A stretch of DNA of 64,000 bases, taken from positions 62,001-126,000 of the IMG/VR virus record IMGVR_UViG_3300000553_000005; one strand, written 5' to 3'. Position 1 is the first letter of the stretch; each line of letters starts with the position of its first letter. A program made the position numbers and the translations under genes. Under the pieces are notes generated by a model. That model searched no databases, was not told the DNA's origin, and saw only the letters and a list, made by a program, of their open reading frames with translations. This DNA is from a virus. Shown piece by piece: positions 1 to 6,389 of the stretch.

Positions 1-495
1 GCTTATCAGCTTGCAGGAGGTTCTCATATTGATTCCCCTTTTATCGATTCAGCTACTTCAAAAATACCTGATCCGACCAAAATTGATGTGGTGACATTCC
101 GAAATCAATTCAAGGAAGCCGCCGCTGATCCTATTATGATGACTACCCAGAAAAATTTTTTCGCTTCTCAATTTCTTGATACAGCCAAAGGAAGAGCCGC
201 TCAGATGGGTATTACAGAACCTCTAGGAGTTCTCACAATCTTAGACTCAACGGTTCAAGGTGGATTGCATTCGGTGATTTCGTTTATGAAGGCCCAAGAT
301 CTTAATCAGTGGGAATGGGTCCGTCAATATGTAGCGGCTCGTAAGATTTGGCTTTCTTCCAGGACTACTACGGTTGGAACAGTATATAGAATGAATGTCA
401 TTCAAAGTTTCATTGACGCGAACAACTGGAAATTGGGTTTACCCTTGAATGTTTTCTCTCAGAGATATATAATTACTGAACAGGACGTTTTATGA
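1..495 (+). CDS. GH46/chitosanase-like endolysin, C-terminal part (5' truncated by window)
   Basis: The frame is open from base 1, so the N-terminus lies outside the window. The 164 visible residues resemble the C-terminal half of GH46 chitosanase-like, lysozyme-superfamily hydrolases: a GVLTILDSTVQGG helix, a WVRQYVAARKIWLSS helix, then a VYRMNVIQSFIDANNW segment. Such domains cleave beta-1,4-glycosidic bonds in amino-sugar polymers. In a phage the likely role is peptidoglycan degradation at lysis, or as a tail-associated lysin. The catalytic acidic residues of the family are mostly N-terminal and cannot be checked here. The stop overlaps the next start (ATGA), which links it to a small membrane protein as in lysis cassettes. 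The assignment rests on motif resemblance, so it is moderate. Confidence 0.55.
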   Translation, partial: AYQLAGGSHIDSPFIDSATSKIPDPTKIDVVTFRNQFKEAAADPIMMTTQKNFFASQFLDTAKGRAAQMGITEPLGVLTILDSTVQGGLHSVISFMKAQDLNQWEWVRQYVAARKIWLSSRTTTVGTVYRMNVIQSFIDANNWKLGLPLNVFSQRYIITEQDVL

Positions 496-665
496 TTTCT
501 TTTTATCAGAAGATGTTAGAGAACCCTTGGCAGACGATTGAGATTGCTTCTATCATTATTCTTCTTGTCAATGTTCATTTTCTTCAAAAAAGGCTTCTGT
601 TTATTGAGAGTTTGACCCATCAGCATCGTTCGGACCAACTCCTGATAGAAGAAAATCAAAAATAA
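492..665 (+). CDS. small single-TM protein coupled to the endolysin gene
   Basis: A 57-codon frame whose ATG overlaps the preceding stop (ATGA). It has a short polar N-terminus, one hydrophobic helix (about residues 16-33, IEIASIIILLVNVHF), then a charged tail with KR, E and Q residues. The size, single membrane segment and coupling to a lytic enzyme fit a holin- or spanin-type lysis accessory. That role is inferred from context, and no family signature is visible. Confidence 0.55.
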   Translation: MISFYQKMLENPWQTIEIASIIILLVNVHFLQKRLLFIESLTHQHRSDQLLIEENQK

Positions 666-666
666 A

Positions 667-697
667 CTGCCACAAATTTTCAGACTTTGAGTATAAT
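667..697 (+). promoter_or_regulatory. sigma70-like promoter for the RNA/tRNA cluster
   Basis: CTGCCA and TATAAT (692-697) are separated by 19 nt, matching the TTGCC(A/T)CA-N17-GG-TATAAT consensus repeated across the window. No protein gene follows for about 600 nt, so it probably drives the structured RNA and tRNA-like genes downstream. Confidence 0.6.
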
Positions 698-773
698 ACA
701 TACAGAGGGCAGCATCAGGGTGCAGCACTCATTCCTTGACAACATTATATGATAAGTGTAATAAATTTTGCTT

Positions 774-1040
774 GGTGCGCTAATTCGCACCTAAATCGCT
801 GATGTTTTGCGTCTAGCTAAAGAGAGTCGCGTTCTCTAGCATTCACTAATTAGTCCACCCAACCGTAACTCCAGACTGCTCGACCTTCCCGGTTGAAGTA
901 GGTGCATAAGTGGAGCTAGTGGATATCAGCACATGACGGTGAATTTTTAACTCTTACTGATTCCTGTAAGCAACAGGGTATGGTTCATTCGGTAGACCGG
1001 ATGCCAAAAGTTATGCAGACATAGGGCCTGTCCAGTAAGA
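774..1040 (+). ncRNA. structured noncoding segment upstream of the tRNA-like genes
   Basis: There is no credible reading frame, but several strong helices. GGTGCG/CGCACC pairs at 774-779 and 786-791. GCTA-AGAGA/TCTCT-AGC closes a hairpin at 816-840. Nested pairing runs 853-858 with 919-924, 869-873 with 911-915, and CGACC/GGTTG at 881-895. Smaller hairpins follow near 960-1000. With the promoter at 667-697 this looks like a transcribed RNA leading into two tRNA-like genes. It could be the 5' part of a larger RNA continued beyond the HNH gene. No known RNA family was recognised. Confidence 0.5.
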
Positions 1041-1046
1041 TTCCTC

Positions 1047-1132
1047 CCTCCCTTTGCCACACGGTGATGGCAGTGGCCTTTTAAGTCACCTTCCGTAAGG
1101 AATAGCGGGTTCAACTCCCGTGGGGAGGACCA
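1047..1132 (+). tRNA. tRNA-like gene, loop anticodon UUU (Lys), with extra variable-arm hairpin
   Basis: The cloverleaf is: acceptor CCTCCCT/GGGGAGG, D-stem GCCA/TGGC, anticodon stem GTGGC/GTCAC with loop CTTTTAA (UUU), T-arm GCGGG-TTCAACT-CCCGT, and encoded CCA. The variable region is about 15 nt and contains a TTCC-GTAA-GGAA hairpin, so it has class II size with a Lys-type anticodon. Lysine tRNAs are normally class I, so this may be a diverged or repurposed tRNA. Confidence 0.6.
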
Positions 1133-1138
1133 TTCAAT

Positions 1139-1241
1139 GCGCCTATAGTTTAATGGTAGAACAGTTGGCCTATACCCAACCACCGAAAGGTAGCCGCTAG
1201 ATGTGCGGAGTGTCTTGGTTCAAATCCAGGTGGGCGTACCA
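1139..1241 (+). tRNA. atypical tRNA-like gene with ~33-nt variable region
   Basis: Acceptor GCGCCTA/TGGGCGT, a D-arm of GTTTAATGGTAGAAC type, stem GTTGG/CCAAC, T-arm CTTGG-TTCAAAT-CCAGG and an encoded CCA are all visible. The anticodon loop CCTATAC lacks the usual U33, so identity is uncertain (UAU is possible). Between the anticodon arm and T-arm lie about 33 nt containing two small hairpins (ACC-GAAA-GGT and CCGC-TAGATGT-GCGG). It may be a degenerate tRNA or carry an insertion. Confidence 0.5.
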
Positions 1242-1293
1242 AAATAAGGAATCGAACTTCTAGACTTTCTGATTCATAATTAATGAGGTTCGT

Positions 1294-1866
1294 ATGCAAT
1301 GTAAAAAATGTGGGGCAGAGTTCACTCCAGGAAAAGGGCTAAAGAGCTTCTGTAGCTTAAAATGTAGAAATTCTCAAAATTTTAGTGAAGAGAGTAAAAA
1401 ACTCAAATCATTAAAAAATAAAGAGTTTCATGCTTCTTTAACTGAAGAGGAACTTGTAAGACTAAAAGATAAACTAGATAAAATGAGAGAAAAGAGAACC
1501 ACCAGATTTGATTACCTGTTTTCCAAAAAGTTTGAAGACTTGGCTTGGGATTCTAAAAGAGCCAGAGTTATTGTTGAACAAGAGTTGAAATGTAATAGAT
1601 GTAAGATTGATTCTTGGTTTGGCCTTCCAATTACTCTAGAAGTAGATCATAAAAATGGGAACAACAATGATGATTCAAGAGAAAATCTTGAGGGTCTGTG
1701 CCCAAACTGCCATAGTCAAACTCCAACTTGGAGAGGTAGGCATGAAAATAATAAACAAAAGAATCTTAAAATGATTAGAGTTCAGAAAGTTCTTGAAGAG
1801 ATCGTTGCTAGAGATAGTGACCCAGCAGCATTTTCCAGTACACAGCAGCACAAAAGCAAAAAGTGA
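1294..1866 (+). CDS. HNH homing endonuclease with N-terminal zinc finger
   Basis: A 190-aa protein. The N-terminus carries a CxxC...CxxxC zinc-finger-like segment (residues 3-24). A long charged helical region follows. The HNH core has a CNRC knuckle, the LEVDHKNGNNND motif with the catalytic His, the N of ENLEGLCPNCHSQT and a second CxxC. Free-standing HNH proteins of this kind are DNA nicking or cleaving mobile elements common in phages. It lies alone between a tRNA-like gene and gene-free structured sequence, the position expected for an intron-like or intergenic homing insertion. The last ~15 residues (from about SDPAAFSS) look unlike protein of this family and may be encoded by invaded flanking sequence. 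A GTATG start is used and no strong Shine-Dalgarno (SD) sequence is visible. Confidence 0.85.
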   Translation: MQCKKCGAEFTPGKGLKSFCSLKCRNSQNFSEESKKLKSLKNKEFHASLTEEELVRLKDKLDKMREKRTTRFDYLFSKKFEDLAWDSKRARVIVEQELKCNRCKIDSWFGLPITLEVDHKNGNNNDDSRENLEGLCPNCHSQTPTWRGRHENNKQKNLKMIRVQKVLEEIVARDSDPAAFSSTQQHKSKK

Positions 1867-2540
1867 AGGAGAAACAACAGACCTCCCTTTTGTCGGGAAT
1901 AACGCCATGTTGTAAAGGTCAATGGCTTGCTTTTGTGAAACTGGACGAGAACTAGCGCGATAGCAAATGAGCAGGTTTGCGACCTAGCCGCTAGCTAGTC
2001 AGGAGCCTTCGCAAAGCCACCTGGAGCAACTCGTAAAACTCCAAAAAGTATCTTGGTGCTACACTGAGGGAGGCACGTTGTAAGCTCCCGGTCACAGGAA
2101 CTACGCTGCAAAATCCAAGACTCACCCTGGACAGGCATGAAGACCAGGGATGTAAATCAGGGTGCCATAACTCGTAAGGGCTGGCGATGAGAAAGGAAGT
2201 TGATAGATCGGCAACCACCCAAAAAAATCTAAGGTCGGATGTTTCAGTTGAGAGGCTGAAATGAGCAAAATGACAGTGGGGGAGAGGTCAACAAGACTCA
2301 AACGAGAACTCACCATCCGACTAACACGTTTCTTACTGGTCCCATTCACGGTAAGCTGGAGAAAACGGCTACTTGTTCCTGAAACGATAGGGAACTAACA
2401 ATCCAGAACCAAGCTGATTGATGCAAAGAAGTTGAATGGGTAATCGTAACGGATACTTGGGACGGAGAAAATGGGGGACCGTGATTACATGAAGCCCATA
2501 ACAGAGAAACCCAAGACAAATCTTTCCGCTACGTTTATTT
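1867..2540 (+). ncRNA. large (~670 nt) structured noncoding RNA candidate
   Basis: No credible coding frame occurs over about 700 nt, and the sequence is GC-richer than nearby genes. Many local helices are present: GCAAA/TTTGC (1963-1980), TGGAG/CTCCA (2022-2043), GGGAG/CTCCC (about 2068-2089), CCCTGG/CCAGGG (2125-2149), TTTCAG/CTGAAA (about 2243-2260) and GTTCC/GGAAC (2375-2395). A perfect 8-bp long-range pair, GTCGGATG (2234-2241) with CATCCGAC (2314-2321), encloses the region between. It lies among tRNA genes in a phage, the setting described for the giant ornate RNAs GOLLD and ROOL. I see resemblance of context and size only, not a confirmed family match. Confidence 0.55.
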
Positions 2541-2553
2541 TTCTAAAAATTGG

Positions 2554-2561
2554 GTATTAAC
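2554..2561 (+). promoter_or_regulatory. GTATTAAC motif
   Basis: One copy of the recurrent (A/G)GTATTAACA element. It is followed by a TAGGAG ribosome site and a five-codon reading frame. Confidence 0.5.
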
Positions 2562-2578
2562 ACACATAGGAGCAATAC

Positions 2579-2596
2579 ATGAGTCGTTTCACCTGA
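2579..2596 (+). other. possible 5-codon leader peptide
   Basis: An ATG with a well-placed TAGGAG site encodes only MSRFT before TGA. It lies directly upstream of a hairpin that buries the next ribosome site, an arrangement that would suit translational attenuation or coupling. No peptide is proven. Confidence 0.3.
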
Positions 2597-2600
2597 ATAA

Positions 2601-2624
2601 CCTCCAACGCTTAACGTTTGGAGG
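2601..2624 (+). promoter_or_regulatory. hairpin sequestering a ribosome-binding site
   Basis: CCTCCAA-CG pairs with CG-T-TTGGAGG around a CTTAA loop (9 bp with one bulged T). The 3' arm is the GGAGG ribosome site of the gene starting at 2631. Confidence 0.6.
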
Positions 2625-2630
2625 TGCCTT

Positions 2631-2768
2631 ATGGCCCAATCAGCAAAGCACAGCAAGTCTGTGCAAAAGATGTCCGATGAGCAGTTGCAGTCGGTCATCA
2701 GTAGTGGCTCTCTTCTTCACGCTGCGGCTCGTTTTGAGTTGCAGAGAAGGGGGGCTAGCAGGAAGTAA
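2631..2768 (+). CDS. small basic protein (45 aa)
   Basis: The start is chosen because GGAGG lies 6-7 nt upstream, inside a hairpin. The product has a Lys/Ser/Gln-rich N-terminus and a helical C-terminal part (SSGSLLHAAARFELQRR). Composition suggests a small nucleic-acid or protein binder, but no family is recognisable. It lies 6 nt before tRNA-Gln and is probably cotranscribed. Confidence 0.5.
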   Translation: MAQSAKHSKSVQKMSDEQLQSVISSGSLLHAAARFELQRRGASRK

Positions 2769-2774
2769 CACAAG

Positions 2775-2848
2775 TGGGGTGTAGGCTAATGGTAAACCAG
2801 AACCCTTTGAAGGTTCCCTTACAGGTTCAAGTCCTGTCGCCCTAACCA
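2775..2848 (+). tRNA. tRNA-Gln (UUG)
   Basis: A 74-nt canonical cloverleaf: acceptor TGGGGTG/CGCCCTA, anticodon stem GAACC/GGTTC with loop CTTTGAA (anticodon TTG), T-arm ACAGG-TTCAAGT-CCTGT and encoded CCA. Confidence 0.9.
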
Positions 2849-2992
2849 TCAATGTCGCTGAGTTGTTGAATCCTGAAGGATTTGTATCTGCATCGCCTCA
2901 GTGGGATGAATGCTGTGAAAACATGATAAAAGGCATTGTGCATTCTCCCAATCGGTATATCCGATTCTCAGCAGCTCCATTTCTACCAAGAT

Positions 2993-3080
2993 ACCACCCC
3001 AAGTCTTACTAGACTGTTATAATGAAGGGGTTGGAACACGTTAATGGTGAACAGTTTCCAGCTTCCTGCTAAAAAGCTGG
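2993..3080 (+). promoter_or_regulatory. weak promoter and hairpin before tRNA-Leu
   Basis: TATAAT lies at 3018-3023 but its -35 box is poor. A CCAGCTT/AAGCTGG hairpin (3058-3080) sits 6 nt before tRNA-Leu and could be a processing signal. The rest of 2849-3086 holds no convincing gene. Confidence 0.3.
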
Positions 3081-3086
3081 CTTATG

Positions 3087-3176
3087 GCCCCATGGTGAAA
3101 TTGGTAGACACGTTGGCTTCAAATTCCAATGCGAAATAACAGTAGCGTCCCGGTTCGATTCCGGGTGGGGCTACCA
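3087..3176 (+). tRNA. tRNA-Leu (CAA)
   Basis: A class II tRNA of 90 nt: acceptor GCCCCAT/GTGGGGC, a leucine-type D-arm TGAAATTGGTAGACA, loop TTCAAAT (anticodon CAA), a long variable arm, T-arm CCCGG-TTCGATT-CCGGG and encoded CCA. One mismatch closes the anticodon stem. Confidence 0.85.
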
Positions 3177-3180
3177 ACAA

Positions 3181-3876
3181 TCATCTTTTCAAGTATTTTC
3201 TGATAGCATTATCAGACACCCCAAGCTCTTTGGCTAATGCTGTGAAGTTAGAAATTTTTAGTTTATTCAATATCTCTTCTTTTGAGGGCCATTGAATTTT
3301 TGGGGAAGTTGCTCTTGAACACAAAACGCAATTATTAGCTCTTGGGCTAATAATTTTTCCACAGACACACACTTTATGCACCTTTTGCTCTTTTGTCATT
3401 TTTATCATTTTTGGTGTCTTACGTTTATTTCTTCCAGCATGATTCACAGTTTGAGCATGACAGTTAGGGCAAATAATTCTGAGATTAGAAATAAGATTAT
3501 TCTGAGGGTTGCCATCTATATGATCTAATTCAAGGGGGGCCTCTTCTCCGTTCCATTCTGTAAGGTTACAAACAGAACACTCTCTTCTAAATATACCTTC
3601 CTGGAACAATCTATTTTTTAGTTTAAACGATTGAATGGTGAATTTATTAGATAAATAGTCTTGAATATCTCTTTTTGGTTCAAATTTTCTTCCCTTGCTC
3701 CAAAGTTGACCAGTGAAATGAGAGGTATCCACATTCCACTCTTCCACGGCTCTTTTGAATCCTAAGTAAGCTCCCCCGCTTCCTGCTAAATTTAAAGTTA
3801 GCAGCACTTGACGGATACTTAATGAGTTTGCTACAACTTCTTTAAATTGTTCTTCTGTATAGCTTCTTATTTTCAT
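3181..3876 (-). CDS. HNH homing endonuclease with flanking helix-turn-helix motifs
   Basis: 231 aa on the reverse strand, starting 4 nt after tRNA-Leu and ending before the next tRNA. The N-terminal region (YTEEQFKEVVANSLSIRQVLLTLN) resembles a helix-turn-helix. The central HNH core has a CSVCNLTEW knuckle, LELDHIDGNPQNN and NLRIICPNCHAQT. The C-terminus has a second zinc pair (CVCGKII...CVLCS) and a final HTH-like segment, WPSKEEILNKLKISNFTALA, typical of phage HNH proteins. It is a mobile nuclease inserted in the tRNA cluster opposite to its transcription. The SD is GGAGGG upstream on the minus strand. Confidence 0.9.
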   Translation of the reverse strand: MKIRSYTEEQFKEVVANSLSIRQVLLTLNLAGSGGAYLGFKRAVEEWNVDTSHFTGQLWSKGRKFEPKRDIQDYLSNKFTIQSFKLKNRLFQEGIFRRECSVCNLTEWNGEEAPLELDHIDGNPQNNLISNLRIICPNCHAQTVNHAGRNKRKTPKMIKMTKEQKVHKVCVCGKIISPRANNCVLCSRATSPKIQWPSKEEILNKLKISNFTALAKELGVSDNAIRKYLKR

Positions 3877-3928
3877 GGTAAACCCTCCATATTACATTGG
3901 AAAGTTTGTTTACCTTTTCTTTTACAAC

Positions 3929-4046
3929 GCCCGAATAGCAGAATTGGCATATGCAATGGACTTATCGACTCCTCTAATGTAGGTGGATGGAGGTAGTCAC
4001 ACCCAAAATCCATGGTTTGCGGGTTCGACTCCCGCTTCGGGCACCA
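3929..4046 (+). tRNA. tRNA-type gene with ~41-nt insertion in the anticodon loop
   Basis: Arms are canonical: acceptor GCCCGAA/TTCGGGC, D-arm GCA...TGC, anticodon stem ATGGA/TCCAT, a 5-nt variable loop GGTTT, T-arm GCGGG-TTCGACT-CCCGC and ACCA. Between the anticodon stem strands are 48 nt instead of 7. Inside them GACTCCTC pairs with GAGG-T-AGTC, forming an 8-bp hairpin. The insert is far too short for a group I intron. The identity cannot be fixed without knowing the mature loop. Confidence 0.65.
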
Positions 4047-4053
4047 ATTTCAA

Positions 4054-4138
4054 GGGTGAGTAGCTCAGAGAAAGAGCATCTAGTGGTGATTGAGTTCATC
4101 TTAGAAGGTCGGTGGTTCAAGTCCACCCTCATCCACCA
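4054..4138 (+). tRNA. tRNA-type gene with extended anticodon arm
   Basis: Acceptor GGGTGAG/CTCATCC, D-arm GCTC...GAGC, variable AGGTC, T-arm GGTGG-TTCAAGT-CCACC and ACCA are canonical. The anticodon stem TCTAG/TTAGA encloses 17 nt instead of 7. A further five base pairs (GGTGA/TCATC) can form, leaving a TTGAGT loop. Anticodon identity is uncertain. Confidence 0.6.
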
Positions 4139-4186
4139 ATTTTTGATATTTTCGACTTCTGATCTACTAGTAGAGGTCACTTTAAA

Positions 4187-4381
4187 ATGACTCAGATAAG
4201 AAGGTCAGTCGAAGAAAAAATGATAGCAAAAGCTCACTTAGAGTTTGAAAAAAGAATCACGTTTGCTGCTAAAGAAGCTATTCGTGTGCGTAGAGCTATG
4301 AAATTATGGGGAATCTTAACTACGATAGGTTCTCTTTGCAGCATTCTTCTTTTATTCTTGTATATTTTTAGTAAAAAATAA
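4187..4381 (+). CDS. small membrane protein with charged N-terminus
   Basis: 64 aa. A strongly charged N-terminal helix (RRSVEEKMIAKAHLEFEKRI) is followed by one transmembrane helix near the C-terminus (about residues 42-60, GILTTIGSLCSILLLFLYIF) and a KK end. This is the profile of a C-tail-anchored inner-membrane peptide. No SD is obvious, and no family or function was recognised. It follows the tRNA cluster. Confidence 0.5.
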   Translation: MTQIRRSVEEKMIAKAHLEFEKRITFAAKEAIRVRRAMKLWGILTTIGSLCSILLLFLYIFSKK

Positions 4382-4511
4382 ACAAATTTGCGGGTCTTAA
4401 CTCAGAAATGAACAGAGACAGTCGTAACGTGTGGGCCAAGAGGGAAGCACCCTCTCCATCCCGGCAAAATTAGAAAGTCTAGCTAGCTTATCTAAACCCG
4501 CAAACTTTTCA

Positions 4512-4519
4512 GTATTAAC
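4512..4519 (+). promoter_or_regulatory. GTATTAAC motif
   Basis: A TTTTCAGTATTAACG element lies 8 nt before the ATAGGAG ribosome site of the gene starting at 4536. The spacing is the same as at other copies. Confidence 0.5.
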
Positions 4520-4535
4520 GCTTATAGGAGAAGGA

Positions 4536-5051
4536 ATGCCAACCAAGGATTTCATTCAAGCAGTGAATACTGAATATGCTAAGAGACAATCTTTCTCTCG
4601 TAAAAAATTGGAGAAACCATACAGTTACAGATTCTGGTACCCAATTTTCCCATCTAGCTGGCGTTTGTTTTGCTCTCGCTGGTGGTTACATTGGTTCACT
4701 CTTCATAATTATACACAGTTCTTCTCTATCAAATGGCAGAGAATGACCAGAGGCTACGCCGATGTGGATCTCTGGAACATGAACGACACATTGGCCTATC
4801 TTCTTCATGAGATGGCTGCTGATTTTACGGAAACCCATCACGGTTGTCCTTTCGGAACTACTTCTGAAGAATACCAGGAGCAACTGATTGTTATGGTTAG
4901 TGGTTTTGAAGCCATGTATGAGATGCTTTCAGAAGAAGGGATGCCTGACTACAACACTCCTGAATACAAAGTATGGATAGCTGACAAAGAGACTCGTTGG
5001 GAAGTTGGGATGAAGATCTTCAAAGAAGAATTTTCAGGACTGTGGGACTGA
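4536..5051 (+). CDS. phage protein of unknown function (171 aa)
   Basis: The start is set at the ATG after TAGGAGAAGG. A longer in-frame GTG upstream would lie before the promoter-like motif. The product has an aromatic-rich basic N-terminal half (YSYRFWYPIFPSSWRLF...WWLHWF) and an acidic C-terminal half. The former may be membrane-associated, although no clean transmembrane segment is present. No family was recognised. Confidence 0.6.
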   Translation: MPTKDFIQAVNTEYAKRQSFSRKKLEKPYSYRFWYPIFPSSWRLFCSRWWLHWFTLHNYTQFFSIKWQRMTRGYADVDLWNMNDTLAYLLHEMAADFTETHHGCPFGTTSEEYQEQLIVMVSGFEAMYEMLSEEGMPDYNTPEYKVWIADKETRWEVGMKIFKEEFSGLWD

Positions 5052-5069
5052 AAAATTTCTGAAAATAAG

Positions 5070-5100
5070 TTGCCACAAAACTCTTAGAACACGGTATAAT
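5070..5100 (+). promoter_or_regulatory. sigma70-like promoter
   Basis: TTGCCA(CA)-N17-GG-TATAAT is a near-perfect copy of the window consensus, 45 nt before the HTH gene at 5147. Confidence 0.75.
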
Positions 5101-5146
5101 AAAGTATGACAACGAGGCCGATGCCTCTAACTTAAAGGAGCCAACA

Positions 5147-5527
5147 ATGGCGAAGCGTTTTCTTATCAACGGTGTGGAAGTCCTGGCTGAAGATCTTGGC
5201 AGTGGGAAGTGGTGTGCGGTCCCGGTGGATCTCCCTGGCACTATTCTCAAGGTGCTGAGTGGGAAGATCAACATCAATGATTTCCTCAACCCCAGCAATC
5301 TCAACATCCAGCCTCTTGGGGACAAGGAAGAGGCCCAGGATGAGTGTGAGGGTTGCGCGTGTGAACAGGAGGCCCCGGCTCGTAGCAAGTCTAGCAAGAC
5401 CGTGCGCGAGTATCGCAAGGCCGAAGGTATGAACAAGACCGAGATGGCTGATTATCTGGGTGTCAGTCGCCGCACTCTTGGCCGCTGGGAAGATGCTGGC
5501 AAGCTGGCCTCTGAGGTCGGTCTGTAA
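5147..5527 (+). CDS. putative DNA-binding protein with C-terminal helix-turn-helix
   Basis: 126 aa, preceded by a strong promoter and AAGGAG. The N-terminal 70 residues form a mixed alpha/beta segment of unknown type. A cysteine-rich linker (CEGCACEQE) follows. The C-terminal 40 residues form an HTH (MNKTEMADYLGVSRRTLGRWEDAGKL) of the Cro/MerR-like type. Presumably it is a transcriptional regulator acting on phage or host promoters. The gene is GC-richer than its neighbours, hinting at recent acquisition. A terminator at 5621 closes the unit. Confidence 0.6.
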   Translation: MAKRFLINGVEVLAEDLGSGKWCAVPVDLPGTILKVLSGKININDFLNPSNLNIQPLGDKEEAQDECEGCACEQEAPARSKSSKTVREYRKAEGMNKTEMADYLGVSRRTLGRWEDAGKLASEVGL

Positions 5528-5620
5528 GTAGAACTTCAGTGCTAGGGGCAAGAGGGACGCAAGAGTAGCGCTTGGCTGCGTCCTTCTGGAACGGCAAGTG
5601 CAAATCCGTCAACTGAACTT

Positions 5621-5648
5621 CAAGACCCCAGGAAACTGGGGTCTTTTT
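5621..5648 (+). terminator. intrinsic terminator
   Basis: ACCCCA-GGAAAC-TGGGGT followed by CTTTTT. It ends the HTH transcript. A second hairpin, GGACGCA/TGCGTCC, lies upstream in the 3' untranslated region (about 5550-5578). Confidence 0.85.
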
Positions 5649-5651
5649 GTA

Positions 5652-5659
5652 GTATTAAG
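5652..5659 (+). promoter_or_regulatory. GTATTAAG motif
   Basis: A TAGTATTAAGC element directly after the terminator and 14 nt before the next start. The position fits a promoter that restarts transcription. Confidence 0.4.
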
Positions 5660-5672
5660 CATAGAGGCTAAT

Positions 5673-5867
5673 ATGGAGGAGAGTATGGAGATTATTAAAA
5701 AAGGAAAATTGCCAGATGACATCGCCTATAAGGGTGAATGCCACTACTGCGGCACCATAGTTCGCTTCAAACGTTCTGAGGGTCATGTGGTATATGACCA
5801 AAGAGATGGTAACTCTGTCTCTGTCTGCTGCCCCCTCTGCCACAACAATATTTACGTAAGCCTTTAA
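5673..5867 (+). CDS. zinc-ribbon protein (64 aa)
   Basis: Two paired-cysteine knuckles, CHYC and CCPLC, about 30 residues apart define a small zinc ribbon with an N-terminal helix. The start was taken at the ATG following TAGAGG and the GTATTAAG motif. An in-frame ATG at 5685, with GGAGGA, is an alternative. Possible roles are RNAP or nucleic-acid binding. Unassigned. Confidence 0.6.
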   Translation: MEESMEIIKKGKLPDDIAYKGECHYCGTIVRFKRSEGHVVYDQRDGNSVSVCCPLCHNNIYVSL

Positions 5868-5877
5868 AGGAGAGAAA

Positions 5878-6108
5878 ATGTTAAGTCTTGAATCAGTCAT
5901 GAAACGAACCGAAATTGAGTATGAAAAGGTCACTGGGGTAAAAGGAGTTCATTCTGAGCAAATAAAGGCCCTTGCTGCCGCTCTGGTAGGTGAAATCAAC
6001 ATAGAGCTTCAAGGTATTCACGATAGTCTTACCGGGGCTTACAAGCTAGCCAGGAAGCTAGATGGTGAGATAGCTGGTTCTGTTAGAATCATAGGGGGAA
6101 GACATTAA
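5878..6108 (+). CDS. hypothetical helical protein (76 aa)
   Basis: GGAGAG SD. The product is predominantly alpha-helical and charged, with an EIEYEKVTGVKG N-terminus and a long amphipathic helix. Its last base overlaps the next gene. No family was recognised. Confidence 0.6.
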   Translation: MLSLESVMKRTEIEYEKVTGVKGVHSEQIKALAAALVGEINIELQGIHDSLTGAYKLARKLDGEIAGSVRIIGGRH

Positions 6109-6389
6109 TGTTAGATGGAACTGAATACTTTGAATGTGCTTGCGGGGGTGATGAACACACTCTCCGTTTCATTATTGATAAAGAAGATAAAAGACTATAC
6201 ACTTCTGTATTCCTTAATGATTACCAATCTATTTGGAAGCGTGTTTGGATCGCCATTAAATATATTTTTGGCTATAAGTGCCAGTATGGTCATTGGGATT
6301 ACTGGATCATGCGTTACGAAGATATTCCTAGAATGAGAGAGATGCTAGACAAAATGGATGGGGCAGACCCAACTAAGGAGAAATCGTGA
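6108..6389 (+). CDS. hypothetical protein (93 aa)
   Basis: It begins LDGTEYFECACGGDEHTL, a short ferredoxin- or zinc-like cysteine pair, followed by a beta-rich segment with a WKRVWIAIKYIFGYKCQYGHWDYW aromatic stretch. Similar small phage proteins with a cysteine pair followed by hydrophobic strands are common and uncharacterised. It overlaps both neighbours. Confidence 0.55.
   Translation: MLDGTEYFECACGGDEHTLRFIIDKEDKRLYTSVFLNDYQSIWKRVWIAIKYIFGYKCQYGHWDYWIMRYEDIPRMREMLDKMDGADPTKEKS

Noticed and set aside
947-1183. A 78-codon reverse-strand frame in the tRNA-like region
   Set aside because: It is antisense to tRNA-like genes and structured RNA, with no family and no ribosome site.
1991-2349. 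Two overlapping reverse-strand frames (about 75 codons each)
   Set aside because: They lie within densely structured RNA sequence, have no SD and look random.
1867-2540. Group I or group II self-splicing intron
   Set aside because: No flanking split gene, no recognisable P/Q/R/S core or domain V, and the HNH gene sits outside it. Only a covariance-model search could settle this.
2853-3012. An open frame with protein-like sequence (LLNPEGFVSASPQW...) between two tRNAs
   Set aside because: It has no ATG near a ribosome site and the frame is closed by tRNA sequence upstream. It may be a gene remnant or chance, so it was not listed as a gene.
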